Assembly: GCA_027919835.1 (NCBI GenBank)
Contig: JANVFP010000007.1
Coordinates: forward strand, 186,001 to 250,000
Reading direction: 5' to 3'
Source of the DNA: Lentinula raphanica
Lineage: Eukaryota > Basidiomycota > Agaricomycetes > Agaricales > Omphalotaceae
Length of the DNA: 64,000 bases
The position numbers and the translations under genes were made by a program. The notes under the pieces were generated by a model, which saw only the letters and a list, made by a program, of their open reading frames with translations, did not search any database and was not told the DNA's origin. Positions within the stretch are counted from its first letter, which is position 1, and each line of letters opens with the position of its first letter. Below are positions 9,787-19,100 of this stretch, piece by piece.

Positions 9787-11726
9787 AGGTCAAGACTGAT
9801 TCGATTGAGAGGTTCAGTTGCCGGAACGACTATATCATCGAAGGGATGATGCTTCGCTTTCGATAACAGGCATACCTCACACCGTCCACACAGTGCAAAG
9901 TCAGTCACCACCAATCCGTCCACCAGCCCCCGTTTTGCCATAATCTTAATCATGTTTATATCTGCGTGACCAAAACGAGTGTGCCACATAGCGAGGGAAC
10001 ACGGTTTTGAGCGTGAAGTTGCTGACGCCAGGGCATATGTTGAGTCCACTTGAGGAGGCGTAGAGGATGAGGAACCCTCTGGTGAGTCCAAATCGTCGAC
10101 TATATGCACTTGGTAAAGCCCATGCCCATTTCGTTCTCCAGCTAAGCGGCCATCTACGATCACTTTCTTAGAAGCAGGATCCCGGACAATAATTCGTCCA
10201 TCTCCCCATTCCCCTTTCAGCCCCCTCTTATCCATGCTTGGTAGCGACAACAAATTCATCGCAAAGCTAGGAGTATGCGTGGCTGGGAACCGGAGACGGT
10301 GAACTGATCCCTCGTCAGTCTTCACTGTGACCTCTGCTATACCATGTCCCTCGATTCCGAATGAACCAGAGTCTCCCTCAGTCGCCATTCGACCATTTCG
10401 CTTCATTGGAGTATACGACAGAAATCTCCGACGATCCCGAATGCACCAGTGGGAGGCGCCACTATCGATAAAGGTAGGAATACGGGAATTGCCATTACTA
10501 TACTGACTACGATTCACAGAAGGAGGTACACTACTCAGATCGCTCGTCTCCCCACTTAAAAGGGCAAGATCTTCTTTGATTCCCAGTCTGCAAGAGGAAT
10601 CAACAGGGGATTCTGAGCGATGTGAGTGCGTGTCCATACCTCCGAAATCGTAGTCACTGAAGTCGTAGATAGTAGCAGCTGCAAAGAAGCTCTTATCGTC
10701 GGAACTTGGACCAGGGACCACCGTAGATGCGCCAGCAGTAACGTTAGATGACGATGCGATAGACGGGTTGGGTTTCGCGTTGGGTTCCATACCCTTGGGA
10801 GCTCGATACCAACGTGGCCCTTTTCCCTCATTCCCTCCCCCTTTCGCCCAGCAGTTCTTCTTGATATGACCAGTGCGTTTACAGTTGTCACAAACGACAC
10901 CAGCATACGGGCTACCGGTGGCAAGAAGAGCATTGGGGGCGAGGGTATTTGCCGCGGAAGGGTTTGCGGACTCAACGAGCATATCGTATTCAATTAGGGT
11001 TCGTTTGAGGTCAGAGTACCCACGAGATCCATGATTCTGGATGATCCAGAGGTTCTCGGCGGCAAGGGAGGTGAGGAATCGAGAGCGTAAGTCTTCATCT
11101 CCTACGGTGCAACCGACATCGTTGGCAGCCTTACGAAGACGTTCAAGTTGTTTGAAATACTCTTCGAAAGGCGTACCGTTGATATACCTGAACTGCTGGA
11201 TGCGTTCCTTGGCAAGGGATTGAGCGGCAGCAGAGGAGGTGTCGTATTCACTGGTGAGTCGCTCCCACATTTGACGAGAGGTCATCACTTCAGTTACTCT
11301 GATGGACCTAGGATCGCGGATGTTCTGATAGATAAGGCCAGCGAGCCGCCCATCGCGAAGCTCTCATTCCTCAATGGAAGGGTTACGAGAGTTAATAGGG
11401 GTAGGAGCAGGTGCAGTAGCAGTCTGAGCAGCCGTAGCAGTGGTCGTCGTATCGGTAGTCACGTGAGTCGATACTCCTGGATTACCAGGTTGTGCTGCAG
11501 TTTCCGTGACCGTAGGCGAGGGGGCAATGATGGTACCATCGAGGTAGCCAGAGAGGCCAGTGGCACGCGCGACGCTTTTGAGGTGATCGCAGAACACAGC
11601 CCAGTTACTAATACCGACGAGCTGACGGTCCTCAGGGAAGAACATAAGATTTGGAAGTGCAGAGGCAGAGGACATATTCGAAGCGGGACGTATAGAATTT
11701 TCGTCTAGAGGTTGTAACTGTGTCAA
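9759..11726 (-). pseudogene. Copia gag, protease and N-terminal integrase, interrupted by a stop codon
   Basis: The frame begins at the ATG at 11726, 38 bases inside the 5' LTR, and runs to a TGA at 11364-11366. The homology continues straight through it (IEE, stop, ELRDGRLAGLIY), so a Trp codon probably became TGA. The rest (11288-9759) carries gag, a zinc knuckle (CDNCKRTGHIKKNC), the protease active site in FIDSGASHW, and the H-H-C-C zinc region that precedes copia integrase. It ends at the frame break near 9783. A complete copia element would have one continuous frame here. Confidence 0.88.
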
Positions 11727-11763
11727 TCAAGGCGTATTGATTCTGCAAGTCTGACTGCGAATC

Positions 11764-12029
11764 TGACAAGCTTAAACCTAAGTGAGTACACAAGACCTCA
11801 GAACAGTGCAAGATTCTGAGGGACGAGTACGACGGCCGATGCTATAAGTGTAGATTACCGATTGGAAATACAACGACGAAACTGTAAGTGAAACTGTCCG
11901 TGGAACTGACCGATGCACCGACACGGACTATCTGTAACGTCCTGTGTCGGAGCGCATATACCCAGGTTCCATCGGAGTGCATACATCCACAGGACGCCAC
12001 GATCCCGATGATAAACCCTAAACCTAACA
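11764..12029 (-). repeat. 5' LTR of the copia element
   Basis: This is the 266-base copy at the upstream end of the element. On the minus strand it starts with TGTTAGGTTTAGGGTTTA, which resembles telomeric repeats, and it ends in GTCA. It is followed by the TGAAG target duplication on the plus strand. I did not find a convincing primer binding site next to it. Confidence 0.95.
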
Positions 12030-12036
12030 TGAAGAG

Positions 12037-13527
12037 TTGCATAGAACTGACAGAGGCAAAGAACAAGATCAAAGATTGTTACTTGTCAGAAAATGGTTGA
12101 AAAATCCCAAGTGGAAGCCAGATAAAATGACAGAAAATCAATATTTGAATTTTAAACAATTTGCAAGGCAGTTCTTCATTAGAGATGAAAAATTGTACAA
12201 AAGAGATGTTGAAGGCAAGCATAGACTTGTAGTTGGCAAAGAACACAGAATGGCTATGATGAAGGCAGCCCATGATGGACTTGGCCACAGAGGAGTTTAT
12301 GCAACCAATGCACTTTTAGCTGAAAGGTTTTGGTGGCCTGACCTAGAAAGAGATGTGAACTGGTATGTGAAAACATGCCATTTGTGTCAACAAAGGTTGA
12401 AGGACTTTATCAGAACTCCTCCTAAATTGACTGCAACCCCTTCCATATTTCAAGTTCTACATGCAGACACCATGCATATGCCTCTGTCTAATGGCAAGAA
12501 GTATTTTGTGCATGGCAGGTGCCATGTTACAAGTTGGATGGAAGGGAGGGCCCTGAAGAAAGAAACAGGAAAATCTATTGGAAATTGGATGTACGGAGAA
12601 ATACTCTGTAGATGGGGTTGCTTAGCTATAATCTATACAGATAATGGCCCCCCATTTTTGAAGGCAGTAAAATATCTTGAAGAAAAATATGGTATCAAGG
12701 GCATACAAATTGCACCTTATAGATCCCAGGCAAATGGAAAGATAGAAAGACCACATTGGGATGTTAGACAAGCACTATTTAAAGCAGCAAATGGTGTACA
12801 GTCAAAATGGTCCTATTATGTGATAGAAGTAATGTGGGCAGACAGAGTAACAGTTAGAAAGAGACTTGGTTGTTCACCATATTTTGCTCTAACTGGGGCT
12901 CATCCAGTGTTACCATTTGATATAATGCAGGCAACTTGGTTAATGCAGATACCAGGCCATGTACTGAGTACTACAGAATTAATTGGACTTAGAGCAAGAG
13001 CCTTGGCACTGCATACAAGTCAAGTGAAAGAAATAATGGCGAAAATTGATGAGAAGAAAAGAAAGGATACACTCAGATATGAGAAAATGCATGCACATAC
13101 CATCAAAAATTTTGACTTTAAACCAGGAGAATTGGTTTTAATCAGGAATTCACAAGTAGAAAATTCCTTGAATGCCAAAATGTTACCTAGATGGATGGGA
13201 CCTTGCATAGTAATCAGAAGAACTGAAGGAGGTGCATATGTGATAGCAGAAATAGATGGTGCTGTTTTTCAAAATAAAATTTCACCATTTAGAGTTAGAC
13301 CCTATAATGCCAGACATAGAGTTAGACTGCCTCTGTCTTTACCTACTCTAACAGGAATATCTATGGAAAGTCTTGAGAGAATTGCCAATGGACCAGATCC
13401 TGAAGAGAAGGAACCTTTGGATATGGAGCATGAGGATATAGCAGAAAGTATGGAGATTGAGTATGAAAATGATGACTCTATCACAGAGCCCATCATCAGA
13501 GGAGAGAATCTGTACATGATGACATGA
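12037..13527 (+). CDS. Gypsy integrase (3' part of pol)
   Basis: The enzyme inserts element DNA into the host chromosome. The frame of about 496 codons has an H-H-C-C zinc-binding head (HDGLGHRG and CHLCQQ) at residues 79-115. The catalytic core has D in LHADTM, D in YTDNGPPF and E in NGKIERPH, all present. A GPF/Y-type C-terminal module (RWMGPCIVIRR) follows and then an acidic tail. No chromodomain is seen. The 5' end of the frame joins the gypsy sequence interrupted by copia, and the visible TTG start is only where the frame becomes recognisable. Relative to the pol linker upstream it is in the -1 frame, so this part could not be translated from this copy without a frame change. Confidence 0.85.
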   Translation: MHRTDRGKEQDQRLLLVRKWLKNPKWKPDKMTENQYLNFKQFARQFFIRDEKLYKRDVEGKHRLVVGKEHRMAMMKAAHDGLGHRGVYATNALLAERFWWPDLERDVNWYVKTCHLCQQRLKDFIRTPPKLTATPSIFQVLHADTMHMPLSNGKKYFVHGRCHVTSWMEGRALKKETGKSIGNWMYGEILCRWGCLAIIYTDNGPPFLKAVKYLEEKYGIKGIQIAPYRSQANGKIERPHWDVRQALFKAANGVQSKWSYYVIEVMWADRVTVRKRLGCSPYFALTGAHPVLPFDIMQATWLMQIPGHVLSTTELIGLRARALALHTSQVKEIMAKIDEKKRKDTLRYEKMHAHTIKNFDFKPGELVLIRNSQVENSLNAKMLPRWMGPCIVIRRTEGGAYVIAEIDGAVFQNKISPFRVRPYNARHRVRLPLSLPTLTGISMESLERIANGPDPEEKEPLDMEHEDIAESMEIEYENDDSITEPIIRGENLYMMT

Positions 13528-13582
13528 AAGCATACATCCTTCAGCTTTTCAAGAAATACTTGAACTGAGGACAGTTCAAATT

Positions 13583-13596
13583 AAGAAAGGGGGGGA
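13583..13596 (+). promoter_or_regulatory. Polypurine tract of the gypsy element
   Basis: AAGAAAGGGGGGGA directly precedes the TG at 13597. Position and composition fit the plus-strand primer and fix the LTR start. Confidence 0.8.
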
Positions 13597-14320
13597 TGAT
13601 ATGCCTGAAAATAATCTGTACATAAAATTCTCGGAATTTTAGAATTCTCAATTATGAAGAAAGGATAATCACCTTGACAGGAATAGAATGCAGAAAGGAT
13701 AATTATTTTGACAAGAATACAAAGTAGAATAGAATTATGACAGATATTATGGGACTGTTCCAGGCCTGTGGAGCTATATCAAAGGCTCTAGGCCAGTGGA
13801 GCAATATAAGACCCTGAGATCTGTATCACAGCCTACATGTATATAAAGGCCCCAACATCTAGAAAGGGCCCAAGCTTTCTTCCCCCCCACTTTTGTAGTG
13901 AGTGTTGATCCTACACTAGTGAGAGAGATTGCTTCTGTCTGTATAGAAGAGAAGAGGTGTTCCGAAACTTGTATATAACTCAGAAAGACTTGTATTTGAT
14001 AACTCAGAAGAAAAGAAAAGAAGTAAAGTTATTCAAAGACAAAGTTTAGTAAAGTTATTATAAGTCAGATTCAGGACTCAGCAGTAGAGAGATAGCACAG
14101 CAGTAGAGAAATAGCAAGCCCAAGTTTGATAGAACTTGTGACAGAAAAACTATCACCCCTACTCTTCTAGGCAAAGAGTTAGATTCCAACATTTTAATTT
14201 TATATCTTTTTGTGCACCCTCAGAACTTAGTGTTTGAGTTTGTGTGTGTGTATTGGTGTGTAAATTGGACTTTGGAGTTCAAAGTATACATTTTATATTC
14301 ATACCAAAATCAGCATATCA
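13597..14320 (+). repeat. 3' LTR of the gypsy element (724 bases)
   Basis: It starts TGATATGCC after the purine tract and ends CATATCA. The bases after 14320 diverge from those after 687, which fixes the boundary. A TATA-like TATATAAAG lies near 13840. It reads toward the secreted-protein gene at 14604, so it could influence that gene's transcription. Confidence 0.95.
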
Positions 14321-14466
14321 GTGGAGTCTCGAGAGCGATATCGTCTGGCCCAGAGAAGCTTAGTGGCTATAGCCTATTCGGAGGATGGCCATTGGAAAAA
14401 CTTGTCGAGCGGTTTCCTAACCAACGGTATTGAATCTTGATTGGACGGTGGGGCATCCTGTCTTTC

Positions 14467-14516
14467 CAATACATAAAGCCTTACCTGAACCATTCCCCCC
14501 CTCAGAGCTGGTCTCC
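14467..14516 (+). promoter_or_regulatory. Core promoter block shared by the three secreted-protein copies (copy A)
   Basis: CAATACATAAAGCC is followed about 25 bases later by a C-rich tract and CAGAGCTGGTCTCC. The same two blocks precede copies B (22401-22448) and C (23304-23355). The CATAAAG part may be a TATA-like box. Conservation upstream of all three copies supports function, although shared descent alone could also explain it. Confidence 0.55.
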
Positions 14517-14603
14517 AACACACGTTTATTTGTCGTAAACATTCAATACCTGTTTTCACCTTCGAACGACTTCCCTCTTTGGTGATCTACTAGTACTGCG
14601 ATC

Positions 14604-15361
14604 ATGACACGTTCAACCACTCGAGCGCTTGCTATCTTGCTTCTTGGAGGAGCTATCTCTTCTGATGTTCTTGCTGCTCCAACTTCGATATCTCCCCGCT
14701 CAATGAGCTCCACTCAGCATGCCAGACTGGGACTACTGTCTGGCAGTGGCCCGACCCCGAAAGTTGTTCCGCACCAACGTCGTTTAGTCGAACATGCCAA
14801 TGTTGTTCCTCAACGAGTAGTACGTCTCTTTGATTGTTCAGTGCTCTGATTGATGTTCAATCATTACTCTCCCTCAGGATGGTGATGAATTTACTGCCAC
14901 CCAGAACTTAGAGCGCAATTCGAAGGACGGGGACGTGAGTGGATGTTCCCCTTCTTGATCTTCAATTGTTTTCTGATCGTCGGCACTGTATACGCTTTTA
15001 CCTCTAGACCCATGTCTCGGTCTTTGTCAATTTGGAGGATCGAGCTGGTTCTGGCACACATGCGGAGTCTGCCAACGACGAACCGCAGGATGTGCGCCGT
15101 CTCCAGATTTTAAAGACGCGAGTAGAGAAGGCAATCGCCAATTCTACTGATTCCTCGATCAGATTAGGCTTGATTTCGGACCTGAATTCCTTGATTGAAG
15201 ACAAAGACACTTCAGAAGCGGTTCAAGACGATGCTAGAACAGAGATAGGCAGGCTCGATGCAGAGCTCAAAAGAAGGAAAAAACGGAAGGACAACGATCG
15301 TGTGGAAACATGGCGGACGACCGGAATGGAACTCTTACCGGACGACCAGTCTAAATACTAA
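14604..15361 (+). CDS. Small secreted protein, family copy A (208 aa, function unknown)
   Basis: Exons are 14604-14819, 14878-14934 and 15008-15361, all joined in phase 0. The N-terminus is a signal peptide (MTRSTTRALAILLLGG, likely cleavage after VLAA). A Ser/Pro-rich stretch follows, then HQRR at residues 57-60, a dibasic site suited to a Kex2-type protease. The C-terminal 100 residues are charged and helical, ending in a lysine/arginine-rich segment. The same layout and phase-0 introns recur in copies B and C, which is good evidence for the gene model. I do not recognise the family. The gene sits between two LTR retrotransposons, 283 bases after one and 433 bases before the other. Confidence 0.75.
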
Positions 15362-15794
15362 GACCAGTTCCCCATATCGTTCTGAGTAAATAGATGTGTT
15401 GTTGTATACGAAATATATGCGCGCGCTGGTCGACGCAAAAAGTTATGTAAACAGTGACTCTTCACATAAGATTGATCTATCTAGATCTCAACTGAGCAAG
15501 CGTAAGGGAACAGTGTACAGCGAGTAGCAGGGCTCATTGGATGAAGGCCCCGCTGGAGCTGGCATAGCATAGAGGCGGACAATAATCAGATGCCCCCCAC
15601 ACAACTTCCTTGATCCTGATACGATCCTTGTCTCTACCCGCACTGTATGTTTCAGTGTTTCATGAAAAGTCCGGATTTCGAAGCGCGTTATGATAACTTG
15701 TTCCTTGACTATCATCCTCTATCATCCTAGGAACTCTTACTACTACCCAATTGGGCGAGAGATTTTCTCCATCAACGTTTGAATTTCGAATATA
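15362..15794. other. Intergenic, 3' of secreted protein copy A
   Basis: I see no gene here. It ends in ATATA (15790-15794), the left copy of the chromovirus target duplication. Confidence 0.6.
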
Positions 15795-16016
15795 TGGAAA
15801 CACACCGTAAGGTGTGAACACTCACGAAGACTCAGAGATTGAGTAGACCACAATATGCTATTGAGAGCGATATGAGAGCAGAGGTAACAACAGAGATGGA
15901 AGTAAGAAGTAAAGAAGGAAGTCATGTACGTAGCGAGAATAGGTATCTTATATAGTGTGTATCACGTGAGCGTGTATCTGTCTAGCATTTGGTAAACGAG
16001 TAAGTACGCGTTTGCA
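15795..16016 (-). repeat. 3' LTR of the chromovirus (222 bases)
   Basis: On the minus strand it starts TGCAAACG and ends TTTCCA. The outer end holds a short inverted repeat (CACACCGTAAGGTGTG on the plus strand). A purine-rich GTTGGGTGGGAG (16017-16028, minus) adjoins it as the likely plus-strand primer. Confidence 0.95.
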
Positions 16017-16132
16017 CTCCCACCCAACTAAAAGCACGAGCACCTCCGGCGGGAAAGCGAGCGTAACGAGCTAGAAGAAAGATCTAAAAAAATTCTGCGA
16101 GTTAGTGTGAACAATAAGCAGCTGGTAAGTCT

Positions 16133-19100
16133 TTAAGCCTTGACGGAAGCAAGTAAGTCTTGAGGGCCATCGCCACCTGCGCGCACCCAAGCATCGAGAC
16201 AGGCACAGTCCTTCAAGGTAGAATAGGACAACCAACGGTCCTCGCTAGGTGCTTGTCCAACCCATCGAACTAAGAATTGCCATCCGCGGCCACGACGACG
16301 AGAGTCCAGGATACGTTCAACCTCATATTCGATTTGGCCGTCAACGAGGGAGGGAGTCGGGCAATGGCGTTCGCGACCAGGGAAGAGCGCGGGATCATTA
16401 GGGATGAAGCGCTTGAGATGCTCCACATGGAAGGAGGGGAACACATTTGGGTGAGCTGGCATGTCGAGAGTGTAATAACTGGATTCTGGGTGTGCAGCCG
16501 TGACGTCGTACGGGCCATCGAAACGTGGAAAGAACTTGGCCGCGCGGACCTCGCCAGCCTTCTTGTAGGAGTCGCGTCGGTGCCAGGTTGTAAGCCAAAC
16601 CCGGTCTCCAACGTCGTAGAGTTCGCAAGGCCCGCGGTTCTTGTCAGCCTGATAAGCTTGAACAACTTTTGCTAGCGTGAGCGCATCTTTGGCCGCGCGT
16701 TCCAGAGATACAAAGTGAGCTAGAAGCGCCTCAGCATCCTTTTCCGAGGAGGAGGCATCGGTCTTTGTCGTAGAATCCGAGATGAGGGCAGGGAAGACAC
16801 GAGGGGAACGACCGAGCCGCAGTTGGAACATAGACAAGCCTGTGGACGCGTTAAGGGAATTCATGATATCGAAACGTACCTTAGGGAGGGCTCGGGACCA
16901 CCCCTTCTGGTTCCGTTCGACATAGAAACGGAGACATTGAGTTACGGTCTTGTTAGAGCGTTCGCTTGAACCATCAGTTTCAGGGTGATATGCCGACGAC
17001 ATAGCCAAACGGACGCCTGAAAGTTTAGCGAACGATTTCCAAAAACGAGAGACAAACAACTTATCGCGATCGGATACTATTTCCAGCGGGAGGCCGTTGT
17101 CACAATACCAGTGATTGAAAAAGAGTTGGGCGAAGTCCTCCGCGGTGATATCCAAACGAGAAGGAATGATCTTCAAATCTGCACCTAAACGGTCAGTCAT
17201 CGTGACAATGCAATTGTAACCATCGTCCTCGGGGAGAGGACCGATGAAATCGATGGCGACACTGTCGCCTCGACCATCCGGGACAGGGAGAGGGTGTAAT
17301 GGACCTTTTGAAGCGGTCGACGTGCGGTCCTTGTTCCGCTGGCAAGCTTCACAACCCGGGATGTACTTTTTGTATAAATGTGTGCGCATCGAGGGCCAAT
17401 AGAAGGAGTCGGACAAAAGGGCATAAGTCTTGTCGGCACCAAAATGTCCGCAGGTGTCATGAGCCAGGTGAAAAAGGTCCTCGCGGATGTTTCCTACGCC
17501 AGGGATATACAGACGATCATGAACGTACCAGAGACCATCCTTCTTGGTCACGCCTGGTACGAGAGAACCTCCATGAAGAATTTTGTCGATGAAAGGGTCA
17601 CCGGTGTAACCGTCCTTGATTTGACGTAGCAGAGAAGCGTCAGAAGACAAGCTGAGAATCGAAGCACACAGGAATGGGTTTGTCTTCCAAGATGCGACGT
17701 CGATGGGGTCTTCTTCCACAGCCAAGGCAGATTCAAGCGTAACGGGGGTTTCCTGGTTGGCGGGATCAGAAGGCAAGGCGCCGCAACGAATCCGACTGAG
17801 AGCATCAGCAGCGGGATTATCCTCGCCCTTGATGTAGGCGATCTCCAGCTCGAACTGACTGAGTTCCTCCTGCCAACGGAGTTGTCGACGACTCAATTCT
17901 TTCTGAGAGTTGAAATTCTCGAGGGTGCGATGGTCGGTGAGAACGTGGACCTTCATGCCGAGGCAGTCAGCCCGCCATTTCCGAAGGCAACGAACAATGG
18001 CCAGGAGTTCTTTCTCGTGAACGGGGTAGTTGAGTTCGCACTTTGAAAATTGTGCGGAGTCGAAAGCGACAGGACGGGCAGTGTCAAGGGTTTCGCCCCA
18101 CATTAAGACGCCTCCGGAACGGTAGTCGCTGGCGTCCGTGATGAGGAAGAGCTTGTTATTGCCAGGGTTCTCGTGATCGATAGTCGTAAGGACACTTCGA
18201 GAAACTACGAGCTCCTTCACACTTTGGAAGGCAGCGTCGTGATCCGGGGTCCAGACGGGGAAACGTTTGTCGTATTCTTTACGAGTAAGCGGAGTGAGGA
18301 GAGCAGTGTAATCAGCCAGATTATGAAGGTAACCGGCGACGAAGCGAACCATTCCTAAGAACCGTCGCACTTCCGAAGCCGAGGTAGGTGTAGGGTAACT
18401 GAGGATAGCCTCGCATTTCTGTACCTGTGCAGAGATTCCATCAGCGGAGATATGATGACCCAAGAAATCGAGCTCAGTCTGAAAGAAGAGACACTTCCGC
18501 GCGTTACAAAACAGCTTGTTTTTCCGGAGGGCCTGCAAAATCTGGCGAACGTGGTGATCGTGCTCCTCCATAGACTTGGACCATATGATGATGTCGTCGA
18601 GGTATACATGACAGAAACGACCGATGAAGGGTCGCAGGGCCTGAGTGACCCGACGCTGTTGAATTGCGGGGGCGTTACGCAAGCCTTGAGGCATGACTGT
18701 CCATTCATACAAACCCAATGGCGTCTGAACTGCAACCAAAGGAATCGAGTCCGGGTCCATCCTAGTCTGGAAGAAGGAGTCAGTCATATCCATTTTCCCA
18801 AAAATCTTACCCTTCGCGCAATCCGCGAGTATGGTGTCAATTCGTGGGAGAGGATGTCGATCGGGAACCGTGTTCGCGTTGAGTTTTCGGAAGTCGTTTA
18901 CCCAACGAGGGAGAGCGTTGGGGTCAGCTTTCGGAATCAGGAATGCTGGGGAGCAAGAGGACGACGAAGACGGCCGGATACGACCAGCGTCAAGATGTTT
19001 CTGAATGAGTACAGACCAAGCTTCCTTGAACTTACGCGGGGACGCGTAACCTCGAGTGTGGAGGACGGTGTCGGCCTGTTTAAGTTTAACCTTGCAGTTA

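Larger units (their letters stand above)
6899..12029 (-). mobile_element. Ty1/copia LTR retrotransposon nested in the gypsy element
   Basis: Two 266-base direct repeats bound a 5131-base element whose genes read on the minus strand. The flanking five bases are TGAAG on both sides (6894-6898 and 12030-12034), an exact target duplication, so the insertion postdates the gypsy copy. Gene order is gag, protease, integrase, reverse transcriptase, RNase H, the Ty1/copia order. The LTRs differ at one visible position. The coding region has an in-frame TGA at 11364-11366 and a one-base deletion near 9782-9784, so this copy looks defective despite its youth. Confidence 0.97.
1..14320 (+). mobile_element. 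Ty3/gypsy LTR retrotransposon (5' end outside window), split by a nested copia element
   Basis: Near-identical LTRs flank gag, aspartic protease, reverse transcriptase, RNase H and integrase frames, in the Ty3/gypsy order with integrase last. The 3' LTR starts with TG and ends with CA. By comparison with it, the 5' LTR lacks its first 38 bases, which lie before the window. Coding frames are 749-3034 (gag), 3031-4401 (protease), 4398-6647 (RT/RNase H) and 12037-13527 (integrase). A copia element occupies 6899-12029. No chromodomain is visible after the integrase. Besides the nested insertion, two single-base frame losses (near 6525 and between about 6883 and 12085) make this copy non-autonomous. 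The flank after the 3' LTR is GTGGA, which should recur before the 5' LTR if the target duplication is intact. Confidence 0.95.
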
